Assembly (NCBI RefSeq): GCF_026130045.1
Contig: NZ_JAIBNX010000030.1
Location: 22,537-55,811, forward strand
Direction: 5' to 3'
Source of the DNA: Micromonospora sp. CPCC 205371
GTDB lineage: Bacteria > Actinomycetota > Actinomycetes > Mycobacteriales > Micromonosporaceae
Length of the DNA: 33,275 nt
Below the pieces are notes generated by a model. It was not told the origin of the DNA. It worked only from the letters and a program-made list of their open reading frames with translations, and did not search any database. Below are positions 9,201-15,967 of this stretch, piece after piece. Both the position numbers and the translations under genes were made by a program. Within the stretch, counting starts at the first letter, position 1. Each line of letters opens with the position of its first letter.

Positions 9201-9986
9201 GTACGCCTGCGACAGCGACGTCTTCTTGAAGGTGCCGGTCTCGGAGTCCGTGCCGGCCACCAGTGCGACCACACCCGCACTCGCCGTACTGACCTGCAGA
9301 TCGCCGGAGATGACGCCGGTGGCCGGATTGTTGGACCGCCCACCCAACGAGCGAGCCGCTGGACACGACGGGTCCGCCGTGCTTTTCAGTGCGCATGCCG
9401 GCAGGTGCACCAGCCGCAACCGTGACGCCCAATCCGAACCGAACGCGCCAGCGAACTGCGCATAGCTGACCTCGACGCGCACGCCAGCCTGAGTACGCTG
9501 GCCATCCGCGCGTGCGACCTGCAGCAACAGCGCCGCGCCAACCGCGCCAGCCTTCGCCCGGTCAAGAACCTCGACCTGCACCTTCGCAGGCGCGTCCGAC
9601 GCATCCGCCTCGTCCGCCAGCCACCGCGGCGACAGCACATCTCCCGCCGGAAGTGTTGGGGACACCCGCACCGGCAGCCCACCCACACTCGTCGCCGCCT
9701 GTGAGTCGCCCACCGGCACGACACCCTTGGCAGCCTTCGGCCACACCACCCGAGACGGCGACCACTTCGCCTTATCAGACTGCGACGGCGAACCCTTCTT
9801 CGCCTTGACCGTCGACACATCCACCGATCGGTCACGCTGCGGCTTTGTCGCCGCATCGGGCGCCGCTTGCGCCGGCACGAAGGGCACCAACGTCACCGCC
9901 AACACGATTGGCAGGATTTGACTCAACCGCCGCACGAACCGACGATCACCTGAAAATGGGCGCGAAGAACCAGACCCAGCAGCCAC
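3267..9986 (-). CDS. Secreted RHS/YD-repeat polymorphic toxin with Hint domain and C-terminal toxin
   Basis: A 2239-residue protein for contact-dependent or secreted toxin delivery. GTG 9986 is preferred over ATG 10031 because GGGGAGGG lies just upstream. A signal peptide follows (RRLSQILPIVLAVTLVPF to AQA, about residues 20-41). The N-terminal region typical of actinomycete RHS proteins (GGIEPTVEFAYSSSG, WVGEGWDYNPGYVERQYR) precedes many YD repeats (YDPLGRLTKV, YDRVGQLTSVTDPAG), which form the encapsulating shell. The RHS core ends at GRFISVDPLMD and NPVTLSDPSG, near 1815. A Cys-rich linker leads to a Hint domain from Cys2002 (CSFSADTHVLMADG) to VLVHN at 2139, which would cut off the tip. 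The last ~97 residues carry GKGNFGLGSGTR, SADGLRQYRPPS and a final SNGHLDILD. I recognise this tip as a recurrent toxin C-terminus but cannot name its family or activity with certainty. Confidence 0.93.
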   Translation of the reverse strand: MAAGSGSSRPFSGDRRFVRRLSQILPIVLAVTLVPFVPAQAAPDAATKPQRDRSVDVSTVKAKKGSPSQSDKAKWSPSRVVWPKAAKGVVPVGDSQAATSVGGLPVRVSPTLPAGDVLSPRWLADEADASDAPAKVQVEVLDRAKAGAVGAALLLQVARADGQRTQAGVRVEVSYAQFAGAFGSDWASRLRLVHLPACALKSTADPSCPAARSLGGRSNNPATGVISGDLQVSTASAGVVALVAGTDSETGTFKKTSLSQAYSWQAGTSSGGFSWSYPLKVPPAPGGIEPTVEFAYSSSGVDSRTNAEHGQPSWVGEGWDYNPGYVERQYRTCADDLEGFPPHYTNATPDPCWRENNATLVFNGKSSEIVQDDATGKWKLIDDDGSRIELVTGGHDYTDGGEYWRLVTSDGTQYYFGRYRLPGWNTGDRVTNSVVRHGMFANHTWEPCYNSSSFQASRCWKPWRWKLDLVVDPDGNSMSYWYGLEWNKAAMAGNTTLVADYDRGGFLERIEYGTRGNEADTTTPPMRVVFTTADRCLAATCWSGSPSRPVAANWPDTPWDLQCWASPCTNSVGPNYWTHRRLSKVTTQVRVGTAYQDVDEWALTHTFPGHADGSSPSLWLADIVHTGKAGGSVALPAVHFDGVQYANRTDYNESAAVPRAYKFRITSIKNGTGGEILITYEGSDCTINSQADPDHNSKRCFPQFHQPEGSPAGWAWWNKYRVTQVIERDLVGGSPDVVHSYAYSTAGTDSTVLWHHNDTDVWSASLPKRTWSDFRGWPTVTVTTGAAGGTQTQTKYLYFRGMDNDRTDAGPGTRQVNITGSDGVTWQDSDWRVGFLREQIQYATPGGQPLRKTVNSPWGSTTATRNEDPVHAQPTLWTAEFVETGATATYTWIANSNSWRQTQQEYTYDTTYGQPVSVNDLGDTAVTADDTCTRYSYVRNIGTMWITDALSRSETVAKPCNVSPTYPNDLLADKRIAYDNKAYDTGWPDYGHPTQTREVASHDGTNPTFVDTSTNTYDVHGRLLSAADALGRTSSTAYTPTTGGPVTAMQTTNPAGHVATTNIDIRGQVTTALDPNGKTTTAQYDPLGRLTKVWMPGRPTNQTPNSEYAYTVSNSAASHVQAKALGPNGNQISSFEIYDGLLRLRQAQNTAPDGKRAIIDARYDSRGSKVKLSTFYNNASGPTSTLVTFADADIATQSRYTYDGLQRPTVDALWSANAEKWRTTTSYDGDRVNVDPPAGATATTTIFDAHDRTTALRQYHGGAPTGSYDETLYGYDRVGQLTSVTDPAGNTWTNTYDLRGRLVSKTDPDTGQTGFSYDNAGQLVTTTDARGETLYQAYDSMGRQTELRDDNATGALRASWVFDTIAKGTLTSATRHVGTAAYTMTVTGYNDVYQPSGSTITIPANEGPLAGTYTTSATYKPDGTVATTVLPSLGGLPAETITYNYSDAGLPTQMGSGSATYVAATSYHWDRAINQRILGATANQRIRITNSLDEATRRLTTVQVDSENATTANTWDDRATSDYSYDDAGNITIIAGKTSGAVDQVECFRYDHLRRLEEAWTEATAGCQTPQRAGADPYWRKWTYDTIGNRTKQTDYGAAGTTTSTYTYPGAGSPRPHAVASIGHDGPAGVSTDTYSYDQAGNTETRTIGGIAQTLTWDPEGKLSTVNKAGQDTTYVYDANGSRLLRKEPDATTLYLPGGTELRLAAGATQADGTRYYTHNGATVGVRTVTGLTRLVTDHHGTSELSFAGTTMTRRRSMPFGEPRGPQPAGWIGDKGFVGGIKDASTGLTNLGAREYDPTIGRFISVDPLMDLADPQQMNGYSYANNNPVTLSDPSGLIPDDCSKIECDYVPGCESCNNDKKEDNPCWPAKNCDTKKKDDDRGGERKRGGATLPPRGEVTLEIWAEVVLGTHVSNLNSVELHNARWNVFCYNFQAACKAMTEEQNRQWNEFWLDVVGYNDAKDCVGGSTGGCVWTVVGLVPFAKVKALGTVGEVLIDGVRAACSFSADTHVLMADGTTKPISEIKVGDQVLAADPETGQQEPRTVTQLWFHEDTLKGLQVNDHVIETTEDHPFWNADDGRWQPAGSLDSGDLLITKTGARVHVGGIVAGAEWLATAYNLTVQGLSTYYVLAGNTPVLVHNTSGCGDWAITSGIIRDAYKGKGNFGLGSGTRGQADEAGKAWVGEGYRVASDGKTLVSADGLRQYRPPSFKPRLGITQANFEQRFVPQGQWQSNGHLDILD

Positions 9987-10057
9987 GCCGTTTCCCTCCC
10001 CAGAGAACCGCGCCTGATAAGGCAGCCGCAACGTACCGAGCTACGGCAGCAAAAGGC

Positions 10058-10086
10058 AATATCCACTACAATGAGCAAGCACACAA
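10058..10086 (-). promoter_or_regulatory. Candidate promoter of the RHS toxin gene
   Basis: Read on the minus strand, TTGTGT (10086-10081) and GATATT (10063-10058) are separated by 17 nt, about 70 nt before the GTG start, in a locally AT-rich stretch. The spacing fits a housekeeping sigma factor; the -10 is not ideal. Confidence 0.3.
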
Positions 10087-10413
10087 CACTCAAAGCCGAC
10101 GCCACATCACTAACCGTGACCGCACCGCGTTGAATACCGAGCACTAACGCCTTGTCGTGCGGAAACACGGCAAGCCTCCGCAGCGGCACCAAACCGGCTA
10201 ACGCTCCAAAAGGGATTGATTGACAAAAGATGTGCAGCACGTCCGTTCTGAAGGCAGCGTCGCGCCAACCGCTGTGGCTACCCGGTACGGTGCTCGAGCC
10301 CGGGCGGACTTGCACTTGTTCAGCGCGGTGAACTACGCGTCCGCTGAGGCCCATCAGGCACAGGTAGGCTGCGGCAGCTGCGGGCATAACAAGGCAGGTG
10401 TTTTCGGGAGGGT
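10087..10413. other. Intergenic region upstream of the toxin gene, no gene seen
   Basis: Short open frames here lack family features, a ribosome-binding site and codon bias. The segment is AT-richer than average and separates the divergent toxin and small hypothetical genes. Regulatory sequence is likely but no clear operator was found. Confidence 0.4.
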
Positions 10414-10489
10414 GTGTTGACCCGTTGGTCTCGACGTAGGCGGTGGTGGCTACTGTGCGGCCTCGTCGTATTCGCTTGCTGGTGCCGCA

Positions 10490-10807
10490 GTGGTGGGCCC
10501 GTTACTGCCCCGGCTCACGTCGCAACAACTAGCTCAGCCCGGGACGAAACTGGACGAGGCGGCGCTTACGGCTTGCACCCAGCTCGCCATTGGCATGGAT
10601 GCTGCCGAAAGTTCACAAGTCCGCGTAGACCTTACGAAGAGGGTGGTGGAGTCGGCGACCAAATCGCGGACCGGCAACTTCGCCGATCGCACGACAGCGT
10701 TAACTAATACGGCGGCAGCAGCCGATCAAGGACTCTGGCTGGCCGCCGCGCAATCGTTTGTCATCGTTTGCCGGGAATTTGGCTGGTCACTCGAGACACC
10801 GACGTAA
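10490..10807 (+). CDS. Hypothetical protein, probably frameshifted from a membrane-anchored precursor
   Basis: I do not recognise the family. The frame from GTG 10490 encodes 105 residues of mixed helical character (LDEAALTACTQLAIGMDAAE, LTNTAAAADQGLWLAAAQSF). There is no ribosome-binding site before it. The other frame just upstream starts at 10414 behind a GGGAGG sequence and encodes a basic-then-hydrophobic leader (RRRRWWLLCGLVVFACW), which is what such a small exported protein should begin with. A single-base shift between about 10470 and 10500 would join leader and domain into one protein of about 130 residues. Either the gene is broken here or the base is wrong. Its role is unknown; it lies divergent from the toxin gene, with no evident functional link. 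Confidence 0.5.
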   Translation: MVGPLLPRLTSQQLAQPGTKLDEAALTACTQLAIGMDAAESSQVRVDLTKRVVESATKSRTGNFADRTTALTNTAAAADQGLWLAAAQSFVIVCREFGWSLETPT

Positions 10808-10959
10808 ACTACCGATGCGTTCAAGCCAGCGATAACACGCTCGCGGACAATATCCGCTGATGCCACGAGTCAAGCGATCCAGCATGACCACGCCACGAGC
10901 GGGCTGGTACGCGGGCCTGCCAATGAGGGCAGGTCGCTGAGGCAATGTGCCACAGCGGG

Positions 10960-11290
10960 TCTTCCAAGGCCGCGCCGCCCGGTACCCGACGCCGGCCGAT
11001 GGCCATTCACACCAGTCACGTGAAAGACCCCAGAAAGGCGCGGCGGAAGTCCTTCAGGACATCTGCTGGCCGCGAACGCGTGTCCAGAACCCGACTCGGC
11101 GTCAACGGCATAATACTGCCCGCCAGGCGCGAACCACCCGGCGACGTCGGCCACCAGGTTGCGTCGAGCGCCGTACTGTTGTAGGTGGTGACCGTGCCGC
11201 CAGTGCCGAGCTTGGCCGGCGCCGAGACGCCCCCACGCCGCAGATGCTGTCATGCCGGGCGCGGTGATCCTGAGCGTCGCCGCGGCATGA
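10960..11290 (-). pseudogene. Decayed fragment of an actinomycete secreted-protein repeat domain
   Basis: Minus-strand pieces in different frames match a repeat common in secreted actinomycete proteins: GTGGTVTTYNSTA (around 11200-11170), then VADVAGWFAPGG (around 11155-11120), then MPLTPSRVLDTR (around 11110-11075) and VTGVNGHRPAS (around 11020). In intact proteins the order is a strand ending in a V-x-D-V-x-G-Y/W-F box followed by a T-P-x-R-V-L-D-T-R box, all in one frame. Here at least two frame changes separate them and no start is present, so the gene is dead. It neighbours another secreted protein gene, which may be coincidence or the remains of a larger exoprotein locus. Confidence 0.65.
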
Positions 11291-11494
11291 GAAGGGCACG
11301 AGTGCGAGCGGGCAAGCCACAGAGGTAGCTGTTTCATCGGTGCTGGCACACTGGGCGCCTTCGATGCCAGCGGCGGCGTGGCCTGGCCTGGTTCAGTCCA
11401 CACGCGAGGGTGGACGGGCCGTTCGGTCAATGTCGTTCGCCGAGGTACGTGATCTGATGAGGCGACTTCTGCGACATCTTCCACGGGGACAACC

Positions 11495-13099
11495 ATGCGC
11501 GCACCCTTCCGCGCTGGCGTGACCGCACTCGCGGTGACATCAGGCGCACTTTTCGGCACCGCCGCTGCGGCTCACGCCGCCGATCCCAAGATCCTGTACG
11601 TCCAGGCGACATCGGCGTCCTGTTCGGACAGTGGACCGGGCACCGCCGCACAGCCGTTCTGCACCATCAGCGCTGCCGCGGCGATCGTCACCGCCGGGCA
11701 GACCGTCGAGATCGGCACCGGCACCTACCGGGAACGGGTCACGATCCCGCGCTCCGGGACGCCGGGGCAGCCGATCACCTTCCGCATGGCACCGGTCGGC
11801 GGTCGCGAACTGGCCGGACCAACGGCGGGATTCGTCATCGACGGCCAGCATCACATCAGGCTGGAAAGGATCCAGGTAAGCCGGGCCAGAGACCTACCGG
11901 CCCTGGACATCCGCGACTCGTCAGCCATCACCATTGAATGGGGCTCGTTCACGCTGGATGAAACCGCGACCGCGCCAGCGATCCGTCTGGCCGGCGTCAC
12001 CGCATCACAGTTGAATGGCCCGTACATCAGCGGTTGGCTCGGTGGCGGAGGCTTGTCCATGGACGCCGCCACGACCGGGGTCATCGCCAATGCCGTGACC
12101 GCCAGGGCACCCGGCCTCACCCGCGCCGCCGACGGCAGCATCGGCATCGACGTCGCCGGCCCGGGCAACACGATCATCAACAGCCTCGTCCAGGGCTATG
12201 GCGGCGCGGGAATCATGATCGGGCCCGACGCTACCGGCACCGTGGTGACCAACAACTGGATCTACTTCGGCGCCGGCTACGGCATCCACAACCGCGGCGC
12301 CGCCGGCACCGCGATCACGAACAACGCCGTGCGCAGCCGGTGCCTGGACGGCATCCGCATCGACGGGCCGTCGTCCGGTGTCTCGGTGCAAAACAATGTG
12401 CTGATCAACAACGGGCACCTCGGCCAGACCTACTGCCAAGGCGGTCCGCTCGACGGCGTCGAACTCGCCGTCTACGACGACGCCATCGACGACACGGTGG
12501 TCGACTACAACGACGCCTACCACTACCAAGCGAACTCGCCGAACCTCTACTCCTGGAACGGCACCCCGATGGGCCTGGCAGCCTTCCGCACCGCCTCCGG
12601 TCAGTCCACAAACGACAAAGAGGCCGCACTCCCCAAAGACCACCAGGACTCGGCCAACTCCACAGCCCCGGGATACTCGGCCACCGACCGCACCGGCAAG
12701 GCCCGAGCCGACGACCCCACCGTGCCGAACACCGGAGCCGGCCCGGTCACCTACGCGGACCGGGGACCGGTCGAGACCATCCGGCGACCGACGGCGCTGA
12801 CGATCGTCACCGCGAACGTCACGATTTCTACGGTCACCGTCGACGCCTCCACGTCCCAGCCGGGCTGGCTGCCCATCACCGCCTACACGTTCAGCTTCGG
12901 TGACGGCACAACCATCACCCAAACCTCACCACGTATCACGCACCGGTACCGGCGACCCGGCAAATACTCCGTCCTCACCACCGTCACCGCTACTGACGGC
13001 TTGTACAGCAGCAGGACAGACCTGATCAACCTCCTGCCATGGACCAGCACGGGCCCACCTTCGGCTGACGGCCTCGCAAGGCGCCACCACAGTTGGTGA
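11495..13099 (+). CDS. Secreted right-handed beta-helix protein with C-terminal PKD domain
   Basis: A 534-residue exported protein. The signal peptide (FRAGVTALAVTSGALFG to AHAA) covers about residues 1-28. Residues about 35-400 form a parallel beta-helix of the pectate-lyase/PbH1 type: an N-terminal cap (AQPFCTISAAAAIVTAGQTV, GTYRERVTIP) and repeated N-x-I/N-N-x-V turns (NTIINSLVQG, GTVVTNNWIYFG, AITNNAVRS, VSVQNNVLINNG). A PKD-type immunoglobulin-like domain follows from about 455 (FSFGDGT, THRYRRPGKYSVLTTVT). Such proteins bind or cleave polysaccharides outside the cell; I see no specific lyase or hydrolase catalytic signature, so enzymatic activity is not claimed. ATG 11495 has GGGGAC upstream. 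It has no operon partner. Confidence 0.87.
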   Translation: MRAPFRAGVTALAVTSGALFGTAAAAHAADPKILYVQATSASCSDSGPGTAAQPFCTISAAAAIVTAGQTVEIGTGTYRERVTIPRSGTPGQPITFRMAPVGGRELAGPTAGFVIDGQHHIRLERIQVSRARDLPALDIRDSSAITIEWGSFTLDETATAPAIRLAGVTASQLNGPYISGWLGGGGLSMDAATTGVIANAVTARAPGLTRAADGSIGIDVAGPGNTIINSLVQGYGGAGIMIGPDATGTVVTNNWIYFGAGYGIHNRGAAGTAITNNAVRSRCLDGIRIDGPSSGVSVQNNVLINNGHLGQTYCQGGPLDGVELAVYDDAIDDTVVDYNDAYHYQANSPNLYSWNGTPMGLAAFRTASGQSTNDKEAALPKDHQDSANSTAPGYSATDRTGKARADDPTVPNTGAGPVTYADRGPVETIRRPTALTIVTANVTISTVTVDASTSQPGWLPITAYTFSFGDGTTITQTSPRITHRYRRPGKYSVLTTVTATDGLYSSRTDLINLLPWTSTGPPSADGLARRHHSW

Positions 13100-13386
13100 C
13101 AAGGTACGTGGTGACTATGGCTGTGACCACAAGAACGGAGGGACTCCCCAACCGGAAAGCTGCCCCGCCGTAACCCGGTCCCGCCAGCCCCAACCTGCTG
13201 GACAAGCGCAGCGCAGTCGAGCCTGGCCGGCATTAGAGCCCTGACACCTAGGCATCACGCGCGACAACAGCGACAAGGGTATTGATACCGACGAGATCAT
13301 CGAGCTAACGGGGGTGACCAGCCCGCCCCACACTCGTCCCGTCACCAGAAGATCAGAACCTGCCGGTTATACATGCAGGTCAGACC

Positions 13387-13462
13387 TGGTGGGCCGCCGG
13401 GGACTCGAACCCCGAACCTATGGATTAAAAGTCCACAGCTCTGCCGATTGAGCTAGCGGCCC
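13387..13462 (-). tRNA. tRNA-Lys(UUU)
   Basis: On the minus strand a full cloverleaf can be folded: acceptor GGGCCGC/GCGGCCC, D-arm GCTC..GAGC, anticodon arm GTGGA-CTTTTAA-TCCAT with anticodon TTT, T-arm GGGG-TTCGAGT-CCCC, discriminator A and an encoded CCA at 13389-13387. It decodes lysine AAA/AAG. The 287 nt between it and the beta-helix gene hold a short open fragment at 13250-13345 (+) that looks coding but has no start. tRNA 3' ends are frequent island insertion points, and this one faces the accessory region on its left. Confidence 0.97.
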
Positions 13463-13578
13463 GCGGATCTAGGTTACCGGAGGCCCTGGCGTGCAGGCGC
13501 GCCGGCTTTCCCAACACTCGGGGCCCCTGTAGGCCGCTCCTGGCCAGGACAGCAGTGGCCTTCGCACGCCCCCACGAC

Positions 13579-13584
13579 TACCGT
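13579..13584 (+). promoter_or_regulatory. -10 box of a leaderless gene (TACCGT)
   Basis: TACCGT fits TAnnnT and ends 6 nt before ATG 13591, the spacing at which transcription would start at the initiation codon itself. No clear -35 is seen. Confidence 0.5.
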
Positions 13585-13590
13585 CGCCGC

Positions 13591-13896
13591 ATGATCACGG
13601 GGAGTGAGTTGGATATGGTCACCGATGCCCGACGCCTGCTAGACGCCCAGCGGCGTGACCCGCGCGTGGCGGCGGTGCTGGACTGGCTCGTGCGCGAGCT
13701 GGCCGCCCGGCTTGGCAGCTTGCCCGACGACCGCCACTACGGCACCAGGGAGGATCTCGCGGCGGCCCGTGACCCCCTGCTGCTGCGCATGGCTCGTCGG
13801 TACCGCCGTGCCCAGAGCCAACGCCGGCATCCGGCGGCGGCGCTCATGCTGGCCGCGGTGCATCAGCTTGGAGGCGGACGCTTACCTGTCCTCTAA
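13591..13896 (+). CDS. Hypothetical protein, about 101 residues, helical
   Basis: I do not recognise the family. The protein is predicted to be mostly helical and charged (TDARRLLDAQRRDPRVAAVL, LLLRMARRYRRAQ), with neither signal peptide nor membrane segment. Third codon positions are strongly G/C, supporting real coding. ATG 13591 is chosen because a TACCGT -10 box lies 6 nt upstream, indicating a leaderless message; the longer frame from 13555 has no such support. It stands alone between tRNA-Lys and a convergent hypothetical gene that overlaps its 3' end by about 50 nt. The overlap may mean that the neighbour's tail is extended by decay. Confidence 0.6.
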   Translation: MITGSELDMVTDARRLLDAQRRDPRVAAVLDWLVRELAARLGSLPDDRHYGTREDLAAARDPLLLRMARRYRRAQSQRRHPAAALMLAAVHQLGGGRLPVL

Positions 13897-14194
13897 CCAG
13901 GGGATACGCGGGTCGGTCCGATCGCCGTGATGCCGGCGGCATCACCGCGATCCACCTGCCTCGCAACAGACTTTTCTGAACTCGAGGGTCCTCGCCCGCG
14001 TCGACGGCGCCGTCGGATGCGTCGCAGCAATCCTCCGCGTGCACAAACACCTGGACCCGCTGGCCCCGGTACTCCACCAGGTGATCCACCGACTCATACA
14101 GGTGCACGTCGACCAGCACATGATCGTCGCGCGGCAGCGCGACCACGGTGCCGTCGTACGGGCCGCCCACCAGCAGCGCCTGCGGGCCGTCCAC
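13844..14194 (-). CDS. Hypothetical protein, possibly with a shifted C-terminus
   Basis: The first about 55 residues have the look of a small conserved actinomycete protein: LLVGGPYDGTVVALP, then alternating hydrophobic strands (DHVLVDVHLYESVDHLV, RGQRVQVFVHAED), suggesting a compact beta barrel. After that the text becomes Arg- and Pro-rich and overlaps the convergent gene at 13591-13896, so the real gene may end earlier and the tail may result from a frameshift. GTG 14194 is the start because TAGATT lies 6 nt upstream, a leaderless arrangement. It is the third of three minus-strand small genes in a row (14851, 14544, 14194), each with its own start signal, so they are probably not one operon. 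Function unknown. Confidence 0.5.
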   Translation of the reverse strand: MDGPQALLVGGPYDGTVVALPRDDHVLVDVHLYESVDHLVEYRGQRVQVFVHAEDCCDASDGAVDAGEDPRVQKSLLRGRWIAVMPPASRRSDRPAYPLVRGQVSVRLQADAPRPA

Positions 14195-14200
14195 CGACCG

Positions 14201-14206
14201 AATCTA
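14201..14206 (-). promoter_or_regulatory. -10 box of a leaderless gene (TAGATT)
   Basis: Minus-strand TAGATT ends 6 nt before GTG 14194. A near-consensus TTGACC lies 15 nt further upstream (14227-14222). Confidence 0.5.
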
Positions 14207-14250
14207 CCCGATGTATGAGCAGGTCAACGCCACATCAGGTCATCCCGACG

Positions 14251-14544
14251 TCAAGCGGCGCGGCGGTGGCCGGCCGCCGTCGTCGTCGAACACCAGGCGA
14301 CGGCGCGCAGGACGCCGGCAGCGGCCAGGACGCCCACGGTGTACCCGCCGTACAGGTCGGTATCGCGGTCGGCGCCGGCGAGGAGCTGGTCGACATCGAC
14401 GGCGTCGGCGCGGCCGTCGCCGAGGTCACCGGCATCCATGGCGTACCAGCCGACGAGACCGTCCAGGATCGGGTCACGGGTGGCCGCGACCAGTGCCGCT
14501 CGCGCGGGAGCGTCCAGGTCGTGTGCGTTGATCTGGTGCTGCAT
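14251..14544 (-). CDS. Hypothetical protein, about 97 residues
   Basis: I do not recognise the family. The sequence is acidic and helical in the first two thirds (LDAPARAALVAATRDPILDG, LVGWYAMDAGDLGDG) with a hydrophobic segment near 65-80 (YGGYTVGVLAAAGVLRAVAW) that could be buried or a single weak membrane helix. Codon use is typical of the window. ATG 14544 is supported by a TACCGT box 7 nt upstream, so the message is probably leaderless; the longer frame to 14598 has no ribosome-binding site. Neighbours are similarly small genes without assigned roles, as is common beside tRNA-linked accessory regions. Confidence 0.5.
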   Translation of the reverse strand: MQHQINAHDLDAPARAALVAATRDPILDGLVGWYAMDAGDLGDGRADAVDVDQLLAGADRDTDLYGGYTVGVLAAAGVLRAVAWCSTTTAAGHRRAA

Positions 14545-14551
14545 CACCGCG

Positions 14552-14557
14552 ACGGTA
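14552..14557 (-). promoter_or_regulatory. -10 box of a leaderless gene (TACCGT)
   Basis: Minus-strand TACCGT ends 7 nt before ATG 14544, identical in sequence to the box before 13591. Confidence 0.45.
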
Positions 14558-14632
14558 TGCCGCAGGCCCGATGGCCGCCCATCCGCCGGTGCGGTCAAAC
14601 CGGGCCCGTACCGCAGGTGTCTGGTCGACTAT

Positions 14633-14851
14633 CTAGCCGGCACCGCTGTGACAGCCCGGCACGCCACCCGCTGCGGCCGCCGCCTCGCCGGATGCTGACG
14701 CTTCGCTGTTGGCGACCCTCGCGTGTTCCGTGCCATCCAGGAACGACCGAGCCGCGGCGATGGCCGCTTCGGCCGCCGGCAGCAGGCGCGCGGCGAGGGC
14801 GAGGGCGGCCACGGTAACCGCCGCGTGGTCCAGGTCCCGCTGCAAACTCAT
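14633..14851 (-). CDS. Small helical protein, paralogue of the one at 32166
   Basis: A 72-residue protein beginning MSLQRDLDHAAVTVAALALA and containing SFLDGTEHARVA near residue 37. Both motifs recur in the same order in the small protein at 32166-32357, so the two belong to one family. The first two thirds should form a helical hairpin; the tail is Ala/Gly-rich and may be disordered. ATG 14851 is preceded by a strong GGAAGGG ribosome-binding site 6 nt away, which fixes the start. No catalytic or metal-binding residues are seen, and no function can be given. It lies downstream of a broken TPR regulator reading the same way, with about 216 nt between them. Confidence 0.65.
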   Translation of the reverse strand: MSLQRDLDHAAVTVAALALAARLLPAAEAAIAAARSFLDGTEHARVANSEASASGEAAAAAGGVPGCHSGAG

Positions 14852-15067
14852 GCCGCTACCCTTCCTGTCCGACCCGTCGTGGCGGAAGACGCCCAAGCTG
14901 AAGCCGTCACGGCGCAGCACGTGCGGTTGCCCGGCTCTCCTGTTCCCCGCGCGGTGGTGCGCTGACGGCGCAGCGTCCGCGAGTGGAGCACGGCACACGA
15001 TCGCACCGATCATCCAGGGCAACGAGACGTTCCAGGCCGGCGCGACACGGCGCCGGAGCGGCAAAGG

Positions 15068-15560
15068 CTAGGCCAATGTGGCCGCTCGTGCGTAGACACG
15101 CCGGACGGTCTTGAAGCCGCGGAGGCTGTGAGGGGCCAGATGTTGGCGCACGTTGCGTGCCGCCTGCCGGGTTCGGGCGGAGCTGACCCCGGTCATCTGC
15201 GTCAGCGCGTGGTCCCAGGTCTCGCATGCCTGCTCGACGTGGCCCTGCGCGCATTGCGTTTCGGCGAAGTCGGCGAGGGTGAGCGCGTAGATCCGCCTGT
15301 GAGTGACAGGGTTCCAGGCGCGGGCGGAGCGCCTGAGCTGTTCCTCGGCGGCGGGCAGGTCGCCCAGCGCCTGCAGGGTCTTGCCTGCCTGGTTCGCCAG
15401 GCGGGCCTCGGCCGGCCCGCCGAGTGCGGCCCAGGAAGGGCCCTGCTCAGCACGGGATCGGCTGACGAGTTGTTCGGCCCGGTTGAGCGCGGCCAGCGCC
15501 TGCCGTGCCTGGCCGTCGGCTGAGTAGGCCCGCGCCGCCGTGAGCCAGAACCGACGCGGC
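15068..15560 (-). pseudogene. C-terminal TPR part of a transcriptional regulator, 5' end lost
   Basis: About 163 codons of clean minus-strand coding sequence end at TAG 15068, with no start codon. The text is a run of tetratricopeptide-like helices (WLTAARAYSADGQARQALAA, LGDLPAAEEQLRRSARAW, YALTLADFAETQCAQGHVEQ), as in the C-terminal half of actinomycete HTH-TPR regulators such as the one at 20873 in this window. The DNA-binding half is absent. A neighbouring open frame (15568-15801) could be an upstream part in another frame, with GTLDDPGAEERAVMRAQLA-like text, but the link is unproven. Without an HTH it cannot bind DNA. A frame change near 15560 is either decay or a base-calling error. Confidence 0.65.
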
Positions 15561-15967
15561 CAAGTGCCTAGACCGGGCCGCCCGCGACCTCCGCAGCCCC
15601 GGCACCGGCCCGCCGGGTCTCCTGCAGCGCCGCCAGCTCCGAATCGTCGGAGTCCAGCGGTGCGGCCATCATGGCGAGCTGGGCACGCATGACCGCCCGT
15701 TCTTCTGCGCCAGGATCGTCTAACACGCCCGTGCCTGGCGTCCAGCCGCCGGTGACCGACCCGTTGTCGGCCGAGCGGCTTCGGCCGGCACCGCTGAGCA
15801 CGTTGCCGGGCGGCGGCGTCGGTCGGAACGTCGAGAGGACTAGCGAGGTTCGCCCAAGCGTCCCGGTTCAGACGTTGAGCAGGGTGGGCTGTGGCCGTGA
15901 TCGCGCTCAGCGGAGAGCTCGTTGGTCCGAAGCCGGTCGGGCGAGGGCGTACGAGGTCTGAGGATGT

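Noticed and set aside
13250-13345. Plus-strand fragment reading DKGIDTDEIIELTGVT near tRNA-Lys
   Set aside because: Short, no start, and the frame continues through the tRNA; it may be a gene remnant but cannot be named.
13387-13462. tRNA-Lys as the attachment site of the integrase at 731
   Set aside because: It is 11 kb from int, and no copy of its 3' end was seen beside int, so a link cannot be supported.
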